NCBI GenBank assembly: GCA_905221605.1
Contig: CAJNDS010000851.1
Coordinates: 25,001-47,500, forward strand
Length of the DNA: 22,500 nt
Reading direction: 5' to 3'
Source: Symbiodinium natans
Taxonomy: Eukaryota > Sar > Dinophyceae > Suessiales > Symbiodiniaceae
A program made the translations under genes and the position numbers. The notes under the pieces are model-generated. The model had not been told where the DNA came from. It was given only the letters and a program-made list of their open reading frames with translations, and ran no database searches. How positions within the stretch are numbered: position 1 is the first letter of the stretch; each line of letters begins with the position of its first letter. Below are positions 1 through 8,500 of this stretch, one piece after another.

Positions 1-1024
1 GGCCAGGTCTGCCCCGGAGCTTGGATACCTTTCCGTATCGAGCAGAAGTGTGCATTGCGCCTCATCGCGATGTTCTTGATTCTTGATCCCACTTGGCAGA
101 TGGCCGCCTTTGTCGGTGGCAAGAGCCAGCAGCCCTGACGCGCTTGCAGTGTGCTTGCAGTGTGCTGAGAGCCTGGCGAGGAGAGTCTAAGCCTCCTTCA
201 GGACTCGTTTGAGTGCAGACGTGTGCCAGGCGCGCGCATGAGCTCAAGGCAGAGAAGGGCAAGTTTTGTTCAGCGCAGGCGTGCAGTTGCAGGCTGTTCT
301 GAGTTCTCCGCTAGTTTTGCAGGCATGGGACGGTGTGGAGAACCTGAAGCTAATGGAGGTTGGCTTTAATTGTCTCTAACCATCAGTTCGTGGCAGCGGC
401 TTCCACAGGTCCATAAAACCGTAGGTGTCTGCGCAGAATCACAGTGAGTTCATCGTGTGCGTCCTGTGGCATGTGGCATCGTGAGGACGTTGCACTTGCA
501 GCGATCAGTGCCATACCAGCTGGAAAGGCAGAGACCGTGAGTTGCGTGCCCTTCCTTCAAACAGACGATGCTTTTTCCAGGTGTTGACAGACAAGGTCTC
601 AGATCTCTGACGGGCCGAGCGCTGTGCCCTGTAGAATTCGGCGGCCTGAAGCACCAGCAGAAGGTGCCAGAACGTGTGCCTCTGTTAGGGTAGCTCCAGG
701 GATGTCCTAGCGCAGCAACGATAAGATAAGACCGTGCGAATCAAAGACCCTGTTGTGTTGCGCTCTGGCGGCAAACACTGCTGACCTGTGTCGTGACAGA
801 GACTGAATGGCGGAAACAGGGCCGCTTTGAAGTGATCCCGCTTTGCTGCGTTTTCAATTACAACAGAACTTGGCATCCGCGCAGGGCCTTCCAGACATGC
901 TCGCCCTTCTCGTCACCGCTCTCTTGCCGAGCGTCCATCATCAAGGCTGGGACAGGAGAGTCGGAATCAAGGTTTGAAAACCCACGCTTCGGCTCAGTTC
1001 TTTGTACGTGAGTTGTGTGGGGTG

Positions 1025-1052
1025 GGTTCGGCTGCGGTTCGGCTGCGGTTCC
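1025..1052 (+). repeat. 11-bp tandem repeat
   Basis: The unit GGTTCGGCTGC occurs twice in full (1025-1035, 1036-1046), followed by the first five bases of a third copy. It lies in non-coding sequence. Confidence 0.8.
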
Positions 1053-1857
1053 TCTCCGAGTGGTTATTCCACGTCGATCTGCAACTCCTCCTTGTGTGGT
1101 CAAGCGGAACAGCACTCCGCAAAGATAGTAGGAGCATGCTTCCGCTGTAGCTAGAGCCTGTCAGCAAGGGTGGAGGGGTTGGCAAACGGAATGTCGCGAA
1201 GAAAAGCACCAAGAAAAGGCGCTCGCCAGACCAGGCCGCGCGGGCGCGCACGTCATTTTGTACAAACAGCTTGCAGGCAATTGACGACTGTAAGTATGCT
1301 GCAACCACGATCCCAAGGTGGATCTAAAAAAGGCCAGGAAGAAACACTAATGATGTAGAAATGGGCTGCGTGTAACTAGGTCGTTCATTCGGTACAGTAA
1401 GTCGATTGTGGCGTGGACACGGCCTTCGCCCTTCGCGGTTCTTCTCCACCCAGCATGTCTGGGTGCCTCCGCAAGTGTCATCGGCCCCCTCCGCAGGGGT
1501 TGATTTTGTGGTAAGAAGGCCAAGGGAGGTACGCAGGGCCAAATGTGTGCAAACAAAGAACAAAACGGATTCGGCACATCTCCAGCTGAGCATCTAAAAA
1601 CGGATCCCGCCCTTGGCCTGTACCTGCAGCTTTCTTGGTTTTTGATTTCCCCCATGTTTGCTGCATTCTGGATATTGGAGAGGCTCCGTCGGCAGGAGGA
1701 GCAGGAGGAGAGCCACAGAAATGCGATCACCCGTGCTGCGCCTTTTTGTGTTTACTGGTGTTTGTCTCGTTGCTTGGCGGTGAATCAGCTGTGCAGGATG
1801 GGCGATTCCTCTTCCTCGAAGGTGTCGATTTTGCATGCATGTAACGGCGCACGTTAT

Positions 1858-1943
1858 GTTCCCCCTTATACTAACCGACATTAATAGGGATCATAATGGG
1901 AGGTACCACAATCCTCTTTGAGGACTGTTAGTGTAAGGGGAAC
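1858..1943. repeat. Fold-back (inverted) repeat, dispersed in the window
   Basis: The left arm 1858-1875 (GTTCCCCCTTATACTAAC) is nearly the reverse complement of the right arm 1927-1943 (GTTAGTGTAAGGGGAAC), with one mismatch and one indel. About 50 bases separate the arms. The right arm and its flank (GGACTGTTAGT, then GGGAACATCCCAA) recur near 19108-19138. A sequence that folds back and recurs 17 kb away resembles a small non-autonomous (MITE-like) element, but no transposase or target duplication was identified. Confidence 0.55.
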
Positions 1944-2139
1944 ATCGGGAACATCCCAAGGCGCACACGTAGTTATCGCAGGCCTTTGTGGCCACGGGGT
2001 GGCTGCGCTACTCCTGCGAAGGAGCTCCACTTGAGCATGTCCCCTCATGCAGGTGCTCTGAATCTTTCTGACCTTTGGGCTGCAGGAGACGCATGAGCAG
2101 CAAAGCCTCCTGGGAGCTGTGGCAGGTCCTTCAAGCACT

Positions 2140-2285
2140 GAGGGCTGAGCAGCGCAGAGTTGCTGGTCTCGCCAGGCTTCTATGCCGAGCTTCTGAAGGC
2201 ATGGGCCGGCCTGCAACAAGAGAGAGCTCACTGCTACGAAAGATCAAGACATCGCTGCGCAAACTGTTGTGGAGCTGGTGTGCAG
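2140..2285 (+). CDS. Candidate exon, unknown product
   Basis: One frame on the + strand reads as a plausible amphipathic helix (AELLKAWAGLQQERAHCYER within it). It ends at a possible splice boundary after CAG at 2285. A neighbouring frame of the same stretch is also open (ELWQVLQALRAEQRR), so the frame is not certain. No family is recognised. No flanking exon could be joined to it by phase. It could belong to an upstream gene or be chance. Confidence 0.22.
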
Positions 2286-2562
2286 ATTGCGAGTGGTTTC
2301 GAGAGTGCTTTTTGTTTTTTTGAGCCAAACAAGTGCCCAAGGGAGCAGAATGTGGAGTCCCAGAGTCCATGATGACCTACGACCGGCGAGGGCCCTGAAG
2401 CGACGCCTTCAAGCGCCTTCAGCAGCGTCAGCAGCGCCTTGGGCTGTTTCATGCTTTTTCCTTCCCTTGCTTTCCGATGGTACGAGGTCAGAAGAGATCG
2501 ACTTGTCCCACGAGTTTCCGCCCGAGCAAAGAGAGGCCCAGGTCGACCCGCAGGCACCTGGA

Positions 2563-2616
2563 GTGCTCTCAGTGCTCTCAGTGCTCTCAGTGCTCTCAGT
2601 GCTCTCAGTGCTCTCA
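2563..2616 (+). repeat. 9-bp minisatellite, six copies
   Basis: GTGCTCTCA is repeated six times without interruption. Because the unit is a multiple of three, all six frames stay open across it and create spurious repetitive peptides (SAL, QCS, ESTEST, ALR). That explains the long minus-strand frame 2234-2935. Confidence 0.9.
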
Positions 2617-2638
2617 CAGTCGTCAAAGTCGTCCATGC

Positions 2639-2678
2639 TTCGCATTGCTTCGCATGGCTTTGCATTGTTTTGCATTGG
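2639..2678 (+). repeat. 10-bp imperfect tandem repeat
   Basis: Four diverged 10-bp units occur in a row: TTCGCATTGC, TTCGCATGGC, TTTGCATTGT and TTTGCATTGG. They lie 22 bases downstream of the 9-bp minisatellite. Confidence 0.75.
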
Positions 2679-3249
2679 TTCTGCTCCAGCGACTCCAGAG
2701 CGTTACAGACAGGACAGAATGGTAAAAGCTTTTGGGTTGCTGACATGGGAGGCAGCATTTCACCGGCCACGACGTGTGTGTTTCGAGGAGACCGCTTCAA
2801 TTCAGGCGAGGAGGTAAAAAGCGAAACCCCCTCGCAACTCCAAAGACTCTCGCATATGCCCGCCCGGTGTGAAGCTAACTCCCAACCCAGCTCATGCGTG
2901 ATTCCCCAATGATTCCCTAGACACTCGTCACACAACAGTCAAAGCAGCGAGTTGATCGCCGCGATCTGCGGGTTGCAGGTGGCCACCTGAGCCGCCGAAG
3001 CAGCGGCGCACGCGGCCCTCCTGGTGTCAATGTCACAAGGTTGTTTCGAAAGCGGTCAACGGCTGCAACGTTGTAGCATGTTGCAGCGTTGGAGGGCTCC
3101 GCTTTGGTCCAAGCTGATCTCCCTGGGCGCTTGACCCGAGAAACTCGAAGATTTTTTGAAGGTACCTAGAGCTTGGAGCCAAAGCGGCCCTTTGCTAGGC
3201 CAAAGAAGTCTTCGGCCTAAGGCCCGCCCTAGGCTTGACGGTGTCAATG

Positions 3250-3392
3250 TGGACGCAGATCCATGTCAGCTCAGCCGGCAAAGCACCTGCCAGAAATGTA
3301 CTGATCGCTTGGCAACCATGCGCTGGCACCTGGCACCCATCGTCCTTGCTGATGACTCTGGTGGACCCCAGACTGCTAGAGCAGCAGCACTG
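3250..3392 (+). CDS. Candidate exon, unknown product
   Basis: The + strand reads with good coding character (CQKCTDRLATMRWHLAPIVL, then ADDSGGPQTARAAAL). The frame stops being useful exactly at a textbook GT donor, CTG|GTGAGT at 3392/3393. The start is uncertain; several AG acceptors lie between 3250 and 3300. A CxxC pair is present, but no domain is recognised. The intron that would follow begins with a telomere-like repeat. It may be an early exon of the NOV-like gene or part of another gene. Confidence 0.35.
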
Positions 3393-3408
3393 GTGAGTAG
3401 TTTGCAAA

Positions 3409-3449
3409 CCCCTAAGCCCTAAACCCTAAACCCTAAACCCCAAACCCCT
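3409..3449 (+). repeat. Telomere-like repeat tract (CCCTAAA)
   Basis: Six heptamers with changes (CCCTAAG, CCCTAAA x3, CCCCAAA, CCCCTAC). The tract starts 17 bases after a canonical donor and therefore lies in a probable intron. A tract of opposite orientation follows at 3590-3624. Confidence 0.85.
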
Positions 3450-3589
3450 ACGACGGCAGACAGCAGAGTAGAAAAGCATGTGCGGACCAGCGTGACACTG
3501 GAGTTCTGGATTTGGAGATTCCATAGCCATGGCCCGGAGCTCATTGTGCACGTGCCTGCACACAAACAACATCCCCCCCCCCCAGAAGT

Positions 3590-3624
3590 TTTAGGGTTTA
3601 GGGTTTCGGGTTTAGGGTTTAAGG
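3590..3624 (+). repeat. Telomere-like repeat tract (TTTAGGG)
   Basis: TTTAGGG x2, TTTCGGG, TTTAGGG, TTTAAGG. It is inverted relative to 3409-3449, so the two tracts could pair across about 140 bases. A run of eleven C precedes it (3573-3583). Confidence 0.85.
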
Positions 3625-3968
3625 CAACGAGCATTTCAAGCTCAGATGCGGAGACCATGGCAAAGGCCAACCGTGAAAACTTGTGGCATGAGCACTAGGA
3701 GTCAACACCACTTGCAAGCACCTGTAGATGCGTTTTGCGGCACAGTGTCCCAATGATGGAGGCATCCCACAACGTTTTCGTGGACACATTAGACTCATTA
3801 GACTTGTGTATGTGTGAGAAGGACGAGGATGAGGAAGAGGAGGAGGAGGACGACGATTTCGATGAGGCCGACCACTCAAACAGCCCATTGGTCATTGTGC
3901 TCGCGCCAAAAAAAGCCCACTGGTTCGAGTGCTAACCTTCGTCACTTGTTCAAATTTTTGACATTCAG

Positions 3969-4140
3969 GTTCTTTCCCCTCCCATGGTGTCAAATCCCTG
4001 CGCAACAGGCTCTGACCTGGGAGGGGGGGAGAGAGGTGCCAGCTTGAATGCCACTTAGGCTACGGCTCAACGTGAAGCCTGCACGCCAAGGTCCAAATTT
4101 CGACTACTGGGATCGAGGAAGACAGGTCCACAGCGAATTG
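3969..4140 (+). CDS. Two candidate exons, possible N-terminal part of the NOV-like gene
   Basis: Exon a, 3969-4008, follows a pyrimidine-rich tract and CAG, and reads SFPSHGVKSLRN. It leaves in phase 2 at AG|GC. Exon b, 4059-4140, enters in phase 2 and reads LRLNVKPARQGPNFDYWD, then RGRQVHSEL. It ends at a perfect donor, TTG|GTGAGT. The two join in frame with an arginine at the junction. No family is recognised in this short basic segment. The link to the exons beginning at 4620 is not shown; 4230-4330 is open in two frames and may hold the missing piece. Confidence 0.42.
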
Positions 4141-4559
4141 GTGAGTCTTCGGGTGCTCTGGTGCACTTAGTAAGGGGACAGTTGCACCTAGTCCGCTGTC
4201 GAATGACCCTCTGAATCTGCTGCCTGGGTCAGCCAAGCCCATCCTTGCAAACGCCGAAACTGTCCGAAGGCAAGTCTGCGGAAGCTGGCGATTGACCTTG
4301 CCAAGGCTGCAATCCCACGCCGTGAGGTTTGTCAGCCCGTTTGGACCGTCTCCATGGTAATTCCAGTCCGGCTACATCCACAAGCTTGCTGCAATGCTGC
4401 GAGAGCACGATCCGAAAGCCTGCTCCTCACACTGTGCCAGTGAAGTGTGAGGGCATGACGGAGGCTAATCAGAGCCACATCTTTTGGCTTCATGTGGCTT
4501 TGTCCTTCAGCGCCTTTCAGATACTTCTGCTTCCTTCCCGGCAAGAAGCACAGGCAAAG

Positions 4560-4598
4560 GTTTGGTTTGCGTTGGCTTGCTTTGGTTTGCTTTGGTCC
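4560..4598 (+). repeat. 10-bp tandem repeat, TTTGGTTTGC type
   Basis: Four imperfect copies of TTTGGTTTGC lie directly upstream of the acceptor of the exon at 4620. They give a T/G-rich tract in place of an ordinary polypyrimidine tract. Confidence 0.7.
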
Positions 4599-4619
4599 AC
4601 GGTGAGCCTCAATGCGCAG

Positions 4620-5561
4620 GTTGGACCACAGCAGACACTGTTTTCTGCAGCTCAGGCGGGGTCCTTTGAACAGGCTCTCACGAGTATGTGCCGCCGTGGA
4701 ATGTCAGCTGAGAGTCACCAGCCATCTCTCACAAAGTCTTTAAAAACAGAAGTTGGCAGGCAAGTGGCAACGCAGCAGCGACAGAGCTGGTGGAAGAGGC
4801 AGCCGCAGGCTGTTGTCGGGTTTTTGTGGTTTTTTGACAGTGCATGGATGCCAGGCCGCTACGGATCTTCTCTTCACAGAACTGTCGAAGTTGCCACGGG
4901 CACAGGAGATGGAGGACGGCATTGTGCAGCAGTGTCTCCACGCGGGAGCCAATCCGATTCGTCCAGGTGGAGCTGCTGGCCACCTCCCTTTGCAGCATTT
5001 GTGCATCCAGGAAATGCACCATCCGGAGCCCCCAGATCCGATGATCGCCAAGCGAGTGGCCAGCAGAGTTGCGCAGGCAGTCTCGCAGCTGACAGAAGCG
5101 GCCCCGCTTGTCCTCATAATGGCTTTTGCAAGCCCGCAAGCCAATGAAGCAGCACTGCCGCTGGAAGCAGCAGCCTTGAACAAGAGTTTGGGCCGGGTAA
5201 TCGTTCCAGTCCTCAGCTCTGCTGTGGGCCGGCTCTTGCTGCAGCGGCCTGCCCTGGCCGCTGCGCCACTTCTACGTAGAGCAGTAGAAGTGGCCCACAA
5301 GAAATTCCCAGATGTGTCTTTCGTCACCCGCCTGGCAGAAATCATTCACGCAGCCGCCCCGTGCTTGGACAGTGCAAGCGATGCAAGCGGGAAGCAAGCC
5401 ATCTGGGAGCCCCGCTGCGCATACGAGAACTGGACGTTGCGTGAGCGCAGGCTGGCGATTCTCCGTCCACTCCTGGAGCAGCTCGGGGCTGCTACTGTGG
5501 ACGGACAGCGTGAAGAAGCTGTTGCCAGACTGGCTGAATTAGAGGCTGTGCTGGACAGGAG
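4620..5561 (+). CDS. NOV-like gene, N-terminal exons
   Basis: Exon 4620-4683 follows CAG and reads VGPQQTLFSAAQAGSFEQAL. It ends at a canonical donor (CGA|GTATGT) in phase 1. Exon 4841-5561 follows TTTTTTGACAG and enters in phase 1, making an ATG codon at the junction. It is an uninterrupted 240-codon helical sequence rich in alanine and leucine (for example LLFTELSKLPRAQEMEDGIV). It ends at AGGAG|GC in phase 2 after LEAVLDR. Composition and length are clearly coding, but no named domain is recognised. The segment NPIRPGGAAGHLPLQHLC loosely recalls an ankyrin-type repeat. Its assignment to the NOV-like gene rests on the phase match with the next exon, which carries the N-box. The minus-strand frame over 4740-5345 is a shadow. 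Confidence 0.6.
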
Positions 5562-8500
5562 GCTGGCCAGCCTTTGGGCGTGGCAAAAAATTGATTTTGG
5601 ATGGCACTGCGCTTTGACAAGGGCATAGCAACATACGCTCATACTAGGCCTTTGCAGCAATGTTTGGAACATACACTCATACTAGGCCTTTGCAGCAATG
5701 TTCAAGACCATCGTACATTGACAGGAGGCCTTAGTCTTGTTCTCTCTCCCTCTCGCTCCTTCCTTCCTTCCTTCCCTCCTTCCTTCCCTCCTTTTGAAAC
5801 CTGAAAGATTTGTCCAGCGTCTGGAGTCTACAGATCTCAATCTCCATGCTGTTGCTTCTGCTGGTAGAAAAGAGTCCATAGTCGTGCAATCAAGTATAAT
5901 CCTGCCCACTTTCGAGCAGGACCGTGGAGTTCCCCAGATTTGCTGAATGTCCCTCTTGTGTCGCTCCTCAGTCTCTTCGCTCCGTCTTTCCAGAAATAAG
6001 CCACCTGAAACCTGCTCGAAATCGGTTGGAAGCGAACTTCTGTGCGAGGCGGCGGCAGCATGCTGAGCAGATTGCGGAGCTGCAATTAGCATTGGACAAA
6101 GCTCAGCGTGCTGCTGAGGAGGCCAGTGCTCAGGTTCAAGCTGCCCTTCATTCTCGGCGCTCTCCGCATGAAGTCCGTGTGGAGCCTGCCCTGGGTGGTG
6201 CTAGCAAGAGCGGTGTTCCATTTGGCCAAAGTTTGCCAAATGCTGCATCTCTGGACACGCCTGCGGAGCTGTTACGAAACATTCGACAGCAACGCGGCTT
6301 GGACATCGACTACAGCGCCGTGCCGCCAGAAGTTCTGCAGAGTGCAAGTGCCATGCAGCGCAGCATTGGTGCTGCCGTGGAGCGTCTGGCCATCGACCTC
6401 TATGCCTCAAAAGGGCATTTTCTCTTGGAGCTGATCCAGAACGCTGATGACAATCGCTATGACGACCGAGGCCAGTGACGGTTGTATGATGCGTGTGGTT
6501 GGAGTGCGGGTGGGTGCCCGTGCGGGTAATTCTCTGCTAGTTTAATTTTTTTGGGTTTCTACTTGGACTTTTCCCTCAAGGTTTTTTGCGGTTTGGGCTT
6601 GGTTTTTTGGGGAAGAAGGGGCGCAAAATTTCAGGTTTCTGGAAAGTTTGGGCTTCGGTTGGTTTCGGGGAAGGCGGGTGAGCATCAGCCCGTGAGCATC
6701 AGAGCATCAGCTGGCAAAGCCCGTGAGCATCAGCCGGCAAAGCACGCACATCATGAGCATGAGCTGGCAAAGCCCGTCAGCATCAGCCGGCACAGCCCGC
6801 GCATCATGAGCATCAGCTGGCGAAGCCCATGAGCATCAGCCGGCAAAGCCAAGCCCGCGCATCATGAGCATCAGCTGGCAAAGCCCGTGAGCATCAGCCG
6901 GCAAAGCACGCGCATCATGAGCATCAGCTGGCGAAGCCCGTTCAGCCGGCAAAGCACGCGAATCATGAGCATCAGCTGGCAAAGCCCGTGAGCATCAGCC
7001 GGCAAGCCCGCGCATCATGAGCATCAGCTGGCGAAGCCCGTGAGCATCAGCCGGCAAAGCACGCACATCCTGAGCATCAGCTGAGGAAGCCCGTGAGCAT
7101 CAGCCGGCAAGCCCGCGCATCATGAGCATCAGCTGGCGAAGCCCGTGAGCATCAGCCGGCAAAGCACGCACATCATGAGCATCAGCTGACGAAGCCCGTG
7201 AGCATCAGAGGGCAAAGCCCTGTGCATCATGAGCATCAGCCGGCAACACCCCTGCATCATGAGCTTGCCAACCCCGTGGGCAAAGCCCGAGCATCATGAG
7301 CATCAGCTGGCAAAGCTCGTCAGCATGTATAGTTTCCAGCTCTTCTCGTCATTCTCCGTTGTTGGAAAGCGTTCGTTTTCCAGCAGTTGTCGTCATTTTC
7401 CGGGATTGGCAGGTGGTTCCTTTCACCATGACTACGTCCAGCATCCATGCCTGTGCGATGATGACGTCCATGCTTCCAGTACGAGTGCGTGCAAATTCAA
7501 CCCTAGACCGTGCAAAATAACACTAAACACTCAACCCCAACCCGGGTTCATCAGACTCCATGCAAGCTCCACGCAACAGGCCCAGGTTTAGGAGTTTAAC
7601 CATTACAAAACTACTAGCTCTATGGTGCGTAGACGGCCATGGTGCTTTAGGCACAGTCCACGAGCGATACCTTTGCATCAGCACTGACATTGCCAGTATG
7701 TTGGGGCATGCACGCAAAAGGCATGAGCGCTCACGTCTGACTCCAAAACGACGCCATATGTTGGCAGCCGCTGTAAATAGCAGTGTTTAGGTATGTTTGC
7801 AAAAAGGCAAGAACACTTGTGGGAGCGTCTTACCTTAAAACCGTCAAACACCCTTGCGCAGCATCATGTACAAAGCACGAATGGACTTGATTATCCAACC
7901 TCCCCCAACCCCCCACCCGCCTAACCCAGAAAATGCATGAAATGTGCTTAAAACACCGGCCGTCTACGCACTGTGGTCCAGCCACTTCTATGTAGTCTGA
8001 GACCCTTCCGTTCGCTTCTGAAGACCAAGCTCTCCAGCATACACCTGCAGGAACTAACTCTGGGTTCAATTCCTTTCATGCCCTGGAAAGTTCGGACCCT
8101 GCCCCGACGCACCTTCGTCAAGTTGCCTCGGAGCCTCTTTTTTGAGAGATGTTCCATATCGAGCACTCGCGACACTGCAGGCAGCGAGCCGTCAATGACT
8201 TTGCACTTGGGAGCCGCCGAGGAGACCCGTAAGCCCGTAAGCTGCGCTTTTTTTTGCCTCTTGCGCCCCTCTGCAGCTTCGAGCTTCCGTGGGTTGATGT
8301 CGGTTGTGGCACCTCAGGGCGCAACCTTACACCCGTGAGTAGTTCATGAGCACTTCATGAGCGCTTTGCAAGAGCAAACGAAGTAAGTCATGATGGGCAA
8401 TCTGCGTACAGCAGCCAATAGTCTTGCCAAGCCAGATCTCCATGAGTTTTTTTTCTATTTGGAGTTGCTGGCGTTTCAGTAGGAAGCAGTGGGACATGCA

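Larger units (their letters stand above)
1..2085. other. Region without a supported gene
   Basis: Both strands were read for exon-like stretches and none was convincing. Open frames here are short, overlap on both strands and show no family motif. A stretch near 1650-1740 on the + strand reads as a glutamate/arginine-rich helix but has no supporting neighbour. The region holds a short 11-bp tandem repeat (1025-1046) and a fold-back repeat (1858-1943), listed separately. It may be intergenic or a long intron of an upstream gene. Confidence 0.5.
6471..8180 (+). other. Intron of the NOV-like gene
   Basis: The donor is CGAG|GCCAGT and the acceptor is CTGCAG|GCAGCG, so the same four bases AGGC occur at both ends. 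The intron is 1710 bases long. It contains the minisatellite and a widely spaced inverted repeat (7626-7970). No gene was found within it on either strand. Confidence 0.65.

Noticed and set aside
2234-2935. Long minus-strand open frame (233 codons)
   Set aside because: Held open by the 9-bp minisatellite, which is a multiple of three and stop-free in all frames; the rest lacks coding character.
3735-3935. Small acidic protein (DEDEEEEEE run)
   Set aside because: The acidic run reflects a GAG/GAC-rich simple repeat, and no splice or family support was found. It cannot be excluded as an exon.
4329-5147. Single intronless 272-codon gene
   Set aside because: Only 4620-4683 of this frame looks coding; from 4841 a different frame carries the conserved helical sequence, with splice signals between.
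4740-5345. Minus-strand open frame of 201 codons
   Set aside because: It lies antisense to the 4841-5561 exon, whose + frame has better composition and joins in phase to the N-box exon.
6676-7325. CRISPR array
   Set aside because: Repeat halves are contiguous, both halves vary together, and there are no unique spacers or cas genes; the context is eukaryotic.
7229-7591. Plus-strand open frame starting in the minisatellite
   Set aside because: Its first part is repeat sequence and the rest has no coding character; it lies inside an intron fixed by motif-bearing exons.
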